From: an uncultured Lachnospiraceae bacterium
GTDB taxonomy: Bacteria; Bacillota; Clostridia; Lachnospirales; Lachnospiraceae
DNA length: 64,000 nucleotides
Reading direction: 5' to 3'
Assembly: GCA_910583895.1 (NCBI GenBank)
Contig: CAJTYJ010000004.1
Span: forward strand, 24,466-88,465
A model generated the notes under the pieces. The model searched no databases and was not told where the DNA came from. It saw only the letters and a program-made list of their open reading frames with translations. Below are positions 1-8,567 of this stretch, in pieces; positions within the stretch are counted from its first letter, which is position 1, and each line of letters starts with the position of its first letter. Both the position numbers and the translations under genes were made by a program.

Positions 1-1004
1 CACTGATCTATTTGCGAATCTATCTGACAGGGACTTTCTTTTCCATGGTGACAACGGGCATGAATCCTTTTATCAATGCGCAGGGTTTCCCGGGAATCGG
101 CATGCTTTCGGTTGTCATCGGAGCAGTTTCCAATCTGATTCTGGATCCGTTTTTTATCTTTACACTTGGGATGGGGGTGAGCGGTGCGGCAGTTGCCACC
201 GTGGTCTCCCAGGGCCTGTCCATGATACTGGTGTCCCATTATATCTTTGGAAAGAAGCTGAAGCAGCAAATCCGCATGGAAAAAATCCGGCGGGTGAAAG
301 ATGCATTTCCTTTTGCAGGGGATATCGTCAGTCTTGGAATGGCGCCTTTCATCATGCAGTGTACCAACTCTCTGGTACAGGCCGCGTGCAACCGTGTTCT
401 GATGGTTTTTGGCGGGGAAGTCTATGTCTCTGTCATGACCATCGTCTCTTCCGTCAGGCAGATTCTGGATACGCCGGTCATGGCGGTGGTAGAAGGGGCC
501 TCTCCGGTTATCAGTTATAATTATGGGGCGAAAAGAGGGAGAAATGTACGAAAAGCCATGATGCTTATGATGCAGGTTACGGTTCCTTATACGCTGGTTG
601 TATGGATGCTGATCCTCTGGAGACCGGAGCTGTTCATCTCCATATTCAGTCAGGATAAAACGCTGCTTGCAGATGCAGTACCGGCGCTTCACCTGTATTT
701 TTTTGCCTATATTTTTCAGTCCCTGCAATACAGCGGGCAGACGGTATTCAAGGCGCTCAATAAGAAAAAGCATGCTGTGTTTTTCAGCCTGTTTCGGAAA
801 GCGGTTATGGTTATCCCTCTGACATATCTGTTTCCATATATGTTTGGCCTGGGTGCAAACGGAGTATTTATGGCGGAGCCGGTATCCAATGTCATTGGAG
901 GGGCGGCCTGCTTTGCGACCATGCTTTTGACGGTTTTGCCGGAACTGAAAAGGATGGAAAACACCCGGCATGATTCTTCGGTCATACAGGAGGGGACTTT
1001 GTGA
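1..1004 (+). CDS. MATE family efflux transporter, 3' part
   Basis: The reading frame is open from the window edge, so the 5' end lies outside; about 330 residues remain of a family that is usually about 450. Several hydrophobic helices are visible, with the MATE-like repeated pattern of a loop rich in Asn/Gly/Pro (for example NPFINAQGFPGIGM) followed by a long helix. MATE proteins export drugs or metabolites in exchange for Na+ or H+ across the cell membrane. The TTG at 12 gives a longer open frame but need not be the true start. The last 23 bases overlap the end of the convergent AraC gene. The substrate cannot be told from sequence. Confidence 0.85.
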   Translation, partial: LIYLRIYLTGTFFSMVTTGMNPFINAQGFPGIGMLSVVIGAVSNLILDPFFIFTLGMGVSGAAVATVVSQGLSMILVSHYIFGKKLKQQIRMEKIRRVKDAFPFAGDIVSLGMAPFIMQCTNSLVQAACNRVLMVFGGEVYVSVMTIVSSVRQILDTPVMAVVEGASPVISYNYGAKRGRNVRKAMMLMMQVTVPYTLVVWMLILWRPELFISIFSQDKTLLADAVPALHLYFFAYIFQSLQYSGQTVFKALNKKKHAVFFSLFRKAVMVIPLTYLFPYMFGLGANGVFMAEPVSNVIGGAACFATMLLTVLPELKRMENTRHDSSVIQEGTL

Positions 1005-1971
1005 CAGCCCCTCCCTTTATGATCTGCTGCAAGGCTGTCGTTTTTGCAGAATTTACAGCACAGGAAGCTTTCTTCTGGTATGCTTTTCGGAATTCTGCAG
1101 GTGAGCAGTGCATATGCGTGCGGAATACTTTGCAGAAATGGCTTGGATTTGAAAAACCGGTGGCCAGCCCGACATCCAGAACAGAATCCTGTGTTTCCAT
1201 CAAAAGCTTTCCGGCCATCTGGATCCGGTACTGCTGTACGTAATCCATGGGAGACTGGCGGAGGAATTTCTGGAAGCAGCGCTGGCATTCCCGTTCACAG
1301 ATACTTGCAGCAGCAGACAGATCCGATACACTAATGGGAGATGCATAATGCATGTGAATATAATCCAGCATCCGGCGGATCCGTTCCATCTTCGATGTTT
1401 CCCGGGGAGTAAGCGACAGGTGTTTCTGATTTTCTTTCCATATCAACAACAGTGCCTTTGCCAGGTGATATCGGACATCGTATTCATATCCGGTTTCTTC
1501 CTCTTTGCAGCCTGCATGAGCCGCTTTGATATGAGAAAGAACCTCTCGGTGCACCGGGTCGGATTGATGCAGGGCCAGACCCGAGAAAGTTCTGGCAGAG
1601 AGCAGGGGATAGATATATTTTTCATCGAAGATCGTACCTGGACCGCCGGAAATCAGGCGTGCATCAAAGACAAGAGAATTCACGCAGCAGACCTGGCAGT
1701 TTTTCATGGTGATTCGATGAAGCGACCGGGTGTTGCAGAAGAAGCCGTCTCCTTCCTGCAGGTCAATGGTCTGTTCTGCGAACTGCACCTGTACCTGTCC
1801 TTTGATTAAAATCATAAATTCCAGTTCCTGGTGCCAGTGCCAGGGGACTCCTTCAATTCCGCCAAAACACCAGTTTGTGTAATAGGCGCTGCATGGAAAC
1901 AGGGGCAGAGGATGCTCCTGTTTTTTCTGTTGATCTCCGACCAGCTGCAGAAACAGTAATTCATGGACCAT
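982..1971 (-). CDS. AraC family transcriptional regulator (cupin + HTH)
   Basis: A 329-residue protein with an N-terminal cupin-like sensor domain (about residues 35-110, with the WHWHQELE pattern typical of AraC-type sugar or ligand sensors) and a C-terminal pair of helix-turn-helix motifs (about 195-295, ending in the classic FSNPSHFCKVFR segment). The start is backed by an AAAGGAA site 8 bases upstream. It is divergent from the reductoisomerase-like gene across a 171-bp spacer, so it may control that gene. Its 3' end overlaps the end of the MATE gene by 23 bp. The last 30 or so residues past the HTH are not typical of the family. Confidence 0.85.
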   Translation of the reverse strand: MVHELLFLQLVGDQQKKQEHPLPLFPCSAYYTNWCFGGIEGVPWHWHQELEFMILIKGQVQVQFAEQTIDLQEGDGFFCNTRSLHRITMKNCQVCCVNSLVFDARLISGGPGTIFDEKYIYPLLSARTFSGLALHQSDPVHREVLSHIKAAHAGCKEEETGYEYDVRYHLAKALLLIWKENQKHLSLTPRETSKMERIRRMLDYIHMHYASPISVSDLSAAASICERECQRCFQKFLRQSPMDYVQQYRIQMAGKLLMETQDSVLDVGLATGFSNPSHFCKVFRTHMHCSPAEFRKAYQKKASCAVNSAKTTALQQIIKGGAVTKSPPV

Positions 1972-2142
1972 AGTGTGATTCCTTTGTCGTTTTTAGAATA
2001 TTTTCTGTCATGGCTGCAGTAGAAAAAATTACTTTATATTCAGTATACTGTAGATACAGGAAAGAAGTAAAGCACTTTCTGAACGAAAACATGATTTGGC
2101 CGAATCGAAACAAAAGGAATCACAGAGCAGGAGAGAGAAAAG

Positions 2143-3129
2143 ATGGCAGAGATTTATTATGACAAGGACGCGGATTTGAATCTGGTAAAAGACAAATGCA
2201 TTGCAATACTAGGCTACGGCAATCAGGGGCGCTCCCAGGCGCTGAACATGCGGGATTCCGGCGTGAAAAATGTAATTGTGGGAAATCGTGAGGATGAGTC
2301 TTATGAACAGGCAAAAAAAGACGGATTCCCGGTATATTCCATTGAGGAAGCCACATCGATGGCGGACGTAATCTTTGTGCTTCTTCCGGATGAGGCATGT
2401 CCGGAAGTTTATGATACTTTGATGAAACCGAATTTTAAGAAGGGTGTGCTTTTGAATTTTGCATCCGGCTACAATCTGACCTTCCATAATATCGAGCTTC
2501 CCGAAGATTCCGATGTGGTTATGGCAGCTCCGAGAATGCTGGGGCAGGGCGTCCGTGAAATGTATCTGAGCGGGGAAGGGTATCCGGCATTTTTGGCAGT
2601 GGCACAGGATGTCAGCGGGAAAGCGCTGGAATATGGAAAAGCACTCTGCAAGGCCATTGGCGCAACCAAAAAAGGAACGATTGAAGGAAATATTGACGAT
2701 GAGACGTATCTGGATCTGATGACGGAGCTTGGTATTCTGCCTTTGATCTACAAGGTGTTTGCAGAAGCCTTCCGTCTGGAAGTGGAGATGGGACATTCAG
2801 AAGAGGCGGTTCTGACGGAAGCATATCTCTCCCGGGAGATGGCGTTTTTGTGGGAACAGGCAGCCGAGAGAGGATTATTCCGCCAGCTTTGTCTTCACTC
2901 GCATACCGCACAGTATGCACAGCTGAAACGGTTCGGGGAAGCGGACGGGCAGATGATCCGTGGTTTTTTGAAGGAGGCGTATGAATCCATTCGTTCTGGT
3001 GCGTTTAATCAGGAATGGAAGGATGAACAGAAGGTATATAAACTGGCACACCTGGATGAACTTCGGGAAAAAGCACTGCACACCGATGTGACAAAGGCGG
3101 AAGACCGCCTCAAAGAGCGGTTAAAGTAA
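2143..3129 (+). CDS. Divergent ketol-acid reductoisomerase (IlvC) family protein
   Basis: The 328-residue length and layout match class I ketol-acid reductoisomerase: an N-terminal NAD(P) Rossmann motif GYGNQG at residues 24-29, then the knotted helical domain. Classic IlvC converts acetolactate in branched-chain amino acid synthesis with Mg2+ and NADPH. Several hallmark positions differ. The family's PKGPGH.VR segment reads PRMLGQGVR (residues 130-138), so Gln135 sits where the catalytic His is expected. The DLFGE metal motif is kept in altered form as DLMTE (Asp191, Glu195), but by my hand alignment Tyr228 falls where the first Glu of the second metal pair is expected, with Glu232 kept. No other ilv genes are near. 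I call it a family member of unproven function, possibly a paralogue with another substrate. RBS: GGAGAG. Confidence 0.75.
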   Translation: MAEIYYDKDADLNLVKDKCIAILGYGNQGRSQALNMRDSGVKNVIVGNREDESYEQAKKDGFPVYSIEEATSMADVIFVLLPDEACPEVYDTLMKPNFKKGVLLNFASGYNLTFHNIELPEDSDVVMAAPRMLGQGVREMYLSGEGYPAFLAVAQDVSGKALEYGKALCKAIGATKKGTIEGNIDDETYLDLMTELGILPLIYKVFAEAFRLEVEMGHSEEAVLTEAYLSREMAFLWEQAAERGLFRQLCLHSHTAQYAQLKRFGEADGQMIRGFLKEAYESIRSGAFNQEWKDEQKVYKLAHLDELREKALHTDVTKAEDRLKERLK

Positions 3130-3198
3130 GCGTGATATAAGCAAAGCCGGATCGGTTCCCTTTCTTACAGCATGATCCTGGAAACCGGAAAAATCCAG

Positions 3199-3240
3199 AT
3201 GGCGGAACTGTGTATTTCCACATGGTTCCGCCATTTTTGT
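3199..3240 (+). terminator. Intrinsic terminator after the IlvC-like gene
   Basis: A 10-bp perfect stem (ATGGCGGAAC at 3199-3208 with GTTCCGCCAT at 3225-3234) is followed by a run of T. It lies about 70 bp after the stop codon. Confidence 0.8.
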
Positions 3241-3341
3241 GAAAATTCTGGGGATGCAGCGACTCTTACGGGGCTATGCATCCCCTGTTTATGACATTTT
3301 TGACTGTTCTTTTGATGGGTACCGGAAAAATCAGAGTGACT

Positions 3342-3851
3342 TTACCGTTTCTTTCGTGTCAGAAAAACTCCGATGACTGCTCCTGTAAAGATAATCGGTG
3401 CCAGTCTGACAAACAGCCACTCAAGTGCGTGAGCACCAACTCCGACAACGGCAGTTTCAGGGTTATGATAGTCCCAACCTAAATAAGGGCTGTTTAATCG
3501 TGTTAGGGCCATAAAAATGATTAGGATAGCTGCACACAATGAGAGAAACAGCCAATGAAGAATTTTTCTTCTTGTGGTTTTCCGCTGTGCCAGCTGCCAG
3601 TTTATCACCTCCAATTTTTCAGAAATCGCTTTTAAGTTATCAGCCTCTGTCTCCGTCACCGTTTCTCCCAGCAATGTGCTTACGGGTGTTTCAAGCGCTT
3701 CCGATAATACAATCAGCATATCAGAATCGGGAACAGACAATCCTTGTTCCCATTTGGAAATGGTCTGCCGCACTACATTCAGCTTGACGGCAAGTTCCTG
3801 CTGTGAAAGTCCTTTTGCTTTTCTGATTGCTTTTATGTTTTCGTTCAGCAT
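3342..3851 (-). CDS. XRE family HTH regulator with C-terminal membrane segments
   Basis: Residues 1-62 form a Cro/C1-type helix-turn-helix (IRKAKGLSQQELA, then RQTISKWEQG). A linker follows, then two hydrophobic segments around residues 96-115 and 140-165 ending in a basic RKKR tail. This build is common in Firmicutes: a DNA-binding head tethered to the membrane. The start has AAAGGAGA upstream, and a good promoter sits at 3887-3915. The regulated genes are unknown; it is transcribed away from hisS and stands alone. Confidence 0.85.
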   Translation of the reverse strand: MLNENIKAIRKAKGLSQQELAVKLNVVRQTISKWEQGLSVPDSDMLIVLSEALETPVSTLLGETVTETEADNLKAISEKLEVINWQLAQRKTTRRKILHWLFLSLCAAILIIFMALTRLNSPYLGWDYHNPETAVVGVGAHALEWLFVRLAPIIFTGAVIGVFLTRKKR

Positions 3852-3886
3852 CGGGGATCATCTCCTTTCTTCTCATCTTTGCCACA

Positions 3887-3915
3887 ATTATATGAAAAGT
3901 TGCCCGTTGCCACAA
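3887..3915 (-). promoter_or_regulatory. Promoter of the XRE regulator gene
   Basis: On the minus strand, TTGTGG (3910-3915), a 17-bp spacer and a perfect TATAAT (3887-3892) lie about 40 bp before the ATG at 3851. Confidence 0.7.
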
Positions 3916-4194
3916 GCAACGAATGTTAACATTCAAGTGTCCCCCTTGTTCACGGAGGGTATTGTTCTGTGATACATGAGTACCCTGAGGTTATCCTGAA
4001 TGATCAGCTGACGGCAAACGTTTTTTCCTGTATCCGTCGCAAAGGAGAAACGTCAGATAAGAGATAGGGTTATAGAATCTTGCGAAAGATTAAAAACATG
4101 ATTATCGTTTGCTGTTTTTAAAGGGAAATGACTGGAAGCCTGTAAGCATGGGCTTTTGGCTCTGTTTGCGCAGAGGCGAAAACATGAAAAACGG
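3916..4194. other. Spacer between XRE gene and hisS promoter
   Basis: I see no convincing gene, T-box element or other known leader here. The T-box signature that often precedes clostridial tRNA synthetase genes was looked for by eye and not found, and the hisS promoter at 4195 leaves only about 95 bp of untranslated leader. Confidence 0.5.
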
Positions 4195-4223
4195 TTGACA
4201 AAGTGCGGCGCGAAAAATATAAT
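4195..4223 (+). promoter_or_regulatory. Consensus sigma-A promoter for hisS-aspS
   Basis: TTGACA (4195-4200), a spacer of exactly 17 bp and TATAAT (4218-4223) match the consensus at all twelve positions. The start of hisS lies about 100 bp downstream. Confidence 0.9.
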
Positions 4224-4326
4224 GTTCAGTATGTCGAAGTGTGGAATCATCGGCTGACAGCACTGGTTTTGAGATCTGGAAAAAGCAGGCCGGCAGCCGG
4301 GAGTGAGATAGAGAGGATCGTAGAAA

Positions 4327-5577
4327 ATGGCATTAAAAAAGAAACCGGTAAAGGGTATGAAGGACATGCTGCCTGCGGAGATGCAGGTGCGGGATTATGT
4401 GACGGGACTGATCAAGGAGACATACAAAAGCTTTGGCTTTTCTCCGATTGAGACACCCTGTGTGGAACATATTGAGAACCTGTGCAGCAAACAGGGCGGA
4501 GACAATGAGAAACTGATCTTTAAGATCATGAAAAGAGGAGAGAAACTGGATCTTCAGAATGCAGAGTCTGAAGCGGATCTGACAGACAGCGGCCTTCGGT
4601 ATGATCTGACCGTGCCTCTGTCCAGATTTTATTCCAACAATGCAAACGATCTTCCAAGCCCGTTCAAGGCGCTGCAGATCGGGAGTGTGTGGAGAGCGGA
4701 TCAGCCTCAGAGAGGGCGGTTTCGCCAGTTTGTGCAGTGCGACATTGATATTCTGGGGGAAGCAAGCCCTCTTGCGGAGATCGAGCTGATTCTGGCGACG
4801 ACGACGCTGCTTGGGAAGCTGAATTTTTCAGACTTCAAGGTGCGGATTAACGAGAGACGGATTCTGAAGGCTATGGCGCTGTACAGCGGTTTCACAGAGG
4901 ATCAGTTTGATCAGGTTTTCATCATTCTGGATAAGATGGACAAGATCGGCTGGGACGGTGTGAAGGCAGAGCTTTTGGAGGCCGGTTATGCCGGGGATCA
5001 GGTGGAAAAATATGTGACCATGTTTACAGATATGGAGCAGTCTGAGGACGCGCTTGCTTATCTGGAAGAAAAACTTTCTGAAGTTCTGGAAGACGGCGTC
5101 ATCGAAAACCTGCGCATGATCCGCCGGAGCGTGGAAGCTACCGGGACCTGTTCTTTCGAACTGGCGTTCGATCCTACACTGGTGAGGGGAATGTCTTATT
5201 ATACAGGAACGATTTTTGAGATTGAGATGGCTCAGTTCGGCAGTTCTGTGGCCGGAGGCGGGCGCTATGACCGGATGATCGGAAAGTTTACCGGCAAAGA
5301 TGTGCCGGCCTGTGGATTTTCCATCGGATTTGAAAGAATCATCACGATTTTGATGGAACAGGGCTTCGAAATTCCCGGAGCGGCTGTGAAGAAGGCTTAT
5401 CTGGTGGAAAAAAAGATGCCGGCAGAGAAGCTGTGTGAAGTGCTGAAAGAGGCCAAGGCAGAGCGGGAGAATGGAACACAGGTGCTGGTGACGCTGATGA
5501 ACAAGAATAAAAAGTTCCAAAAGGAGCAGCTGACGAAAGAAGGCTATACAGAGTTCCGGGAGTTTTTTAACCGATAG
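4327..5577 (+). CDS. hisS: Histidyl-tRNA synthetase
   Basis: This class II aminoacyl-tRNA synthetase charges tRNA-His with histidine in the cytoplasm. The 416-residue length is normal. Visible landmarks are the N-terminal KGMKDMLP segment, class II motif 2 with its Arg-rich loop (QRGRFRQFVQCDIDILG, about residues 128-145), the histidine-binding AGGGRYDRM block (about 307-315) and a motif 3 segment GFSIGFERI. The start has a GAGAGGA site 8-10 bases upstream. It is followed after 118 bp by aspS, a common hisS-aspS pairing in Firmicutes; a GC-rich hairpin without a T run sits in the gap. Confidence 0.97.
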   Translation: MALKKKPVKGMKDMLPAEMQVRDYVTGLIKETYKSFGFSPIETPCVEHIENLCSKQGGDNEKLIFKIMKRGEKLDLQNAESEADLTDSGLRYDLTVPLSRFYSNNANDLPSPFKALQIGSVWRADQPQRGRFRQFVQCDIDILGEASPLAEIELILATTTLLGKLNFSDFKVRINERRILKAMALYSGFTEDQFDQVFIILDKMDKIGWDGVKAELLEAGYAGDQVEKYVTMFTDMEQSEDALAYLEEKLSEVLEDGVIENLRMIRRSVEATGTCSFELAFDPTLVRGMSYYTGTIFEIEMAQFGSSVAGGGRYDRMIGKFTGKDVPACGFSIGFERIITILMEQGFEIPGAAVKKAYLVEKKMPAEKLCEVLKEAKAERENGTQVLVTLMNKNKKFQKEQLTKEGYTEFREFFNR

Positions 5578-5695
5578 GAATCAGCCGGTGGCGATCCGGC
5601 TGTGGACGAAAAGAGCTGGACAAAGGGGTCAGGAAGACAGGTGCTGGCCAAAACAATGGATATAAGTCAGAAACAGACAGAAAAGAGGATGAAAG

Positions 5696-7501
5696 ATGGC
5701 AGAAACGATGAAAGGACTGCACAGAAGCCACAGATGCGCGGAGCTTGGGACCGCCGATATTGGTGAGACCGTCACCGTCATGGGATGGGTGCAGAAAAGC
5801 AGAAATAAAGGCGGGATTATCTTTGTGGATTTGAGGGATCGTTCCGGAATCCTGCAGTTGATCTTTGAAGAAGCGGACTGCGGCTCTGAGAATTTTCAGA
5901 AGGCGGAGAAGCTGCGCAGCGAATTTGTAGTGGCAGCTGTGGGAAAAGTGGAAAAAAGATCCGCTGCGGTGAACCAGAATCTGGCGACCGGGGAAATCGA
6001 GATCCGGGTGGCCGATCTGAGGATTTTGTCGGAAGCCCAGACCCCGCCCTTCCCCATTGAGGCAGGCTCAAGAACGAAAGAGGAGATGCGGTTAAAATAC
6101 CGTTTTCTGGATCTTCGCAGACCGGATATTCAGAGCAAGCTGATGCTCAGAAGCCAGGTGGCCACCAAAGTGCGCGCGGTACTGGCAGAGGAAGGATTTT
6201 TGGAGATCGAGACGCCGATCCTGATCAAAAGTACGCCTGAGGGGGCGAGAGATTATCTGGTGCCCAGCCGGGTCCATCAGGGAAAATTTTATGCGCTTCC
6301 CCAGTCACCTCAGTTGTTTAAACAACTTTTGATGTGCTCTGGGTATGACCGGTATTTCCAGATTGCAAAATGTTTCCGGGATGAGGATTTAAGAGCGGAC
6401 CGCCAGCCGGAATTTACCCAGATCGACATGGAGATGTCCTTTGTGGACGTGGACGATGTGATTGCAGTCAATGAGCGGCTGCTTCAGAAGGTGTTCAAGG
6501 ATGCCATCGGGCTGGACATCGAACTTCCTCTGCCCAGGATGACCTGGCAGGAAGCCATGGACCGCTATGGTTCGGACAAACCGGATACCCGGTTTGGGAT
6601 GGAACTGACGGATGTGTCAGAGGTTGTGAAGGACTGCGCTTTTGGCGTGTTCACCGGGGCACTTGCGCATGGCGGCAGTGTCCGCGGCATCAATGCGAAG
6701 GGGCAGGGACAGATGCCAAGGAAGAAAATTGATGCCCTGGTGGAGTTTGCCAAAGGCTATGGGGCAAAAGGTCTGGCCTACGTGGCAGTTCAGCCGGACG
6801 GAAGTGTAAAGTCTTCCTTTGCAAAATTTATGACTGAACAGCAGATGGAAGCGCTTCAGGCGGCTATGGGTGCCGAGCCGGGAGACCTGCTTTTGTTTGC
6901 GGCGGATAAGAATAAAATTGTGTGGGATGTGCTTGGAAATCTGCGCCTGGAGATCGCAAAGAGTCTGGAACTGTTTGACAAGAATCAGTTTTGTTTCCTC
7001 TGGGTCACCGAGTTTCCGCTCTTGGAGTGGTCCGAAGAGCAGGCCCGTTTTGTGGCCATGCATCATCCGTTTACCATGCCCATGGAGGAGGACCTCGACA
7101 AGCTGGACAGCGATCCGGGAGCCGTGCGGGCAAAGGCTTATGACATCGTATTGAATGGTACGGAGCTGGGGGGCGGATCAGTTCGAATCTTTCAGGCAGA
7201 TATCCAGGAGAAAATGTTCGAAGTGCTTGGATTTACCAAAGAGCAGGCCCGGGAACGCTTTGGATTTTTGCTGGATGCTTTCCAGTACGGCGTGCCGCCT
7301 CACGCAGGACTTGCCTATGGCTTCGACCGCCTGATGATGCTGATGACGGGGGCAGACAGCATCCGGGAAGTCATCGCTTTCCCGAAAGTAAAAGATGCCT
7401 CTGATCTTATGAGCAACGCGCCGGATGTGGTGGATCCGATACAGATAGAAGAGCTGGGGATCGCTGTCACAGCGAAGGAAGAGCAGGCTAAAACAGAATA
7501 A
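5696..7501 (+). CDS. aspS: Aspartyl-tRNA synthetase
   Basis: A 601-residue class II synthetase of the bacterial type. It has an N-terminal OB-fold anticodon-binding domain (about residues 20-110), the catalytic core with motif 2 (FRDEDLRADRQPEFTQID, about 222-239), the GAD insertion domain typical of bacterial AspRS (about 290-420) and a C-terminal motif 3 (GLAYGFDRLMML). It charges tRNA-Asp. Whether it also charges tRNA-Asn cannot be judged without knowing if gatCAB and asnS are present. It is probably co-transcribed with hisS and ends at a clear terminator. Confidence 0.97.
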   Translation: MAETMKGLHRSHRCAELGTADIGETVTVMGWVQKSRNKGGIIFVDLRDRSGILQLIFEEADCGSENFQKAEKLRSEFVVAAVGKVEKRSAAVNQNLATGEIEIRVADLRILSEAQTPPFPIEAGSRTKEEMRLKYRFLDLRRPDIQSKLMLRSQVATKVRAVLAEEGFLEIETPILIKSTPEGARDYLVPSRVHQGKFYALPQSPQLFKQLLMCSGYDRYFQIAKCFRDEDLRADRQPEFTQIDMEMSFVDVDDVIAVNERLLQKVFKDAIGLDIELPLPRMTWQEAMDRYGSDKPDTRFGMELTDVSEVVKDCAFGVFTGALAHGGSVRGINAKGQGQMPRKKIDALVEFAKGYGAKGLAYVAVQPDGSVKSSFAKFMTEQQMEALQAAMGAEPGDLLLFAADKNKIVWDVLGNLRLEIAKSLELFDKNQFCFLWVTEFPLLEWSEEQARFVAMHHPFTMPMEEDLDKLDSDPGAVRAKAYDIVLNGTELGGGSVRIFQADIQEKMFEVLGFTKEQARERFGFLLDAFQYGVPPHAGLAYGFDRLMMLMTGADSIREVIAFPKVKDASDLMSNAPDVVDPIQIEELGIAVTAKEEQAKTE

Positions 7502-7507
7502 TTCAGA

Positions 7508-7541
7508 TAAAAACCAGTCGGAAAAGGGCTGGTTTTTTCTT
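7508..7541 (+). terminator. Intrinsic terminator of hisS-aspS
   Basis: AAACCAG (7511-7517) pairs with CTGGTTT (7529-7535) and runs into TTTTTTCTTT, ten bases after the aspS stop. Confidence 0.85.
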
Positions 7542-7595
7542 TGATCATTTTCAAATGGGATTTTCGGCTCGCTATTTACCAATGGATAAAAATTA

Positions 7596-7659
7596 ACAAT
7601 AAAAATTTATTGTAAATCAATAAATATATATTGACATAAAAGGTGAATGGGGTTATGAT
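7596..7659 (+). promoter_or_regulatory. Promoter with two AT-rich palindromes, DUF2975 operon
   Basis: TTGACA (7631-7636), a 17-bp spacer and TATGAT (7654-7659) form a strong promoter. Just upstream is an 18-bp palindrome (7596-7613, arms ACAATAAA and TTTATTGT). A second (7618-7633, arms CAATA and TATTG) runs into the -35 box. Their place suggests operators, perhaps for the small HTH regulator encoded in the same operon. This promoter also rules out the upstream GTG at 7643 as start of the next gene, since that codon lies within the promoter. Confidence 0.7.
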
Positions 7660-7693
7660 AGACAAAGAACAGGAGAGAATGGAGGAGGTTTTG

Positions 7694-8176
7694 ATGAAGC
7701 AGACAGAGATGTCAGGATATCTGAAGGTGATTACGGTCGGGGTGGGAATCCTGCTGCTGGCATTTGTCTTCTGGTTTTTGCCGCTGGTGTTAAAGGAACC
7801 ATTGACAGACACGGCTGGAAAGGGCGGATACCAGGGAACCTGTATTTTGGTTGGCATCAGTGCTGTTCCGGCATTTTTGTGCCTGGTACGGTTCTGGGGG
7901 ATCTGCGAAAGTATCCGGAAAGACCGGTCTTTTTCCGGGGAGAATGCAAGGAGACTGAAGCGGATGAGTCAGTATATGCTGGCTGATGTGGTGCTTTACA
8001 GTGGTTTTCTCGTGTGGTTTTTCCTGGCAGGGTGGTATACAGGTGCAGCGTGGCTCATTTTTCCGGTGCTTCTGGCCATCTTTATCTCTGTGACGCTGAC
8101 GGTGCTCTGCGCGGCCTTGTCTCATCTGGTACAGAGCGCCAGCGAGATTCAGGAGGAGCAGGAACTGACGATATAG
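7694..8176 (+). CDS. DUF2975 family membrane protein
   Basis: A 160-residue protein with four predicted membrane helices (about residues 12-32, 50-72, 95-118 and 122-148), matching the DUF2975 family, whose members usually sit next to a YozG-like regulator, as here. Its function is unknown. I chose the ATG at 7694 because GGAGGAGG lies 5 bases before it and because the promoter overlaps the alternative GTG at 7643. An ATG at 7679 is also possible. Confidence 0.75.
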   Translation: MKQTEMSGYLKVITVGVGILLLAFVFWFLPLVLKEPLTDTAGKGGYQGTCILVGISAVPAFLCLVRFWGICESIRKDRSFSGENARRLKRMSQYMLADVVLYSGFLVWFFLAGWYTGAAWLIFPVLLAIFISVTLTVLCAALSHLVQSASEIQEEQELTI

Positions 8177-8274
8177 AAGTTTCCGACGGCAAAAGGAAAA
8201 AACAAAAGCATTTCAGACAGCGGAAACCGGAAAACATTTGAAGCGGAACATTTGATAGGGAAAGGAACAAACGT

Positions 8275-8511
8275 GTGGCAATCGTGATCAATATTGATGT
8301 GATGCTGGCGAAGCGCAAGATGAGCGTCACGGAACTTTCAGAGCGGGTCGGTATCACCATGGCCAATATTTCCATACTGAAGAACGGAAAGGCAAAGGCC
8401 ATCAAGGTAAATACCCTGGACGGGATCTGCAGAGCGCTGGACTGCCAGCCGGGGGATATTCTGGAATATGTAAATACGGACGACACGGACCGGACAGACG
8501 GGCAGGCGTAA
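8275..8511 (+). CDS. YozG-like small helix-turn-helix regulator
   Basis: A 78-residue Cro/C1-type DNA-binding protein. The helix-turn-helix spans about residues 16-42 (MSVTELSERVGITMANISIL) and is followed by the family's CQPGDILEY ending. A GTG start is used, with GGGAAAGGA 8 bases upstream. The gene is second in an operon with DUF2975, a conserved pairing that suggests it controls that gene or is controlled through it. The last 12 residues are acidic and variable. Confidence 0.85.
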   Translation: MAIVINIDVMLAKRKMSVTELSERVGITMANISILKNGKAKAIKVNTLDGICRALDCQPGDILEYVNTDDTDRTDGQA

Positions 8512-8567
8512 GTACGGTCTCAGAGGCCGCAGGAAAACTTTTTAAAATATAAGGAAGGAATAGGATT

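Noticed and set aside
3852..4326. T-box leader before hisS
   Set aside because: The conserved T-box and specifier features were not found, and the consensus promoter at 4195 leaves too short a leader.
7180..7200. GTTCGAATC string resembling a tRNA T-arm
   Set aside because: It lies inside aspS in frame, with no acceptor, D or anticodon arms around it.
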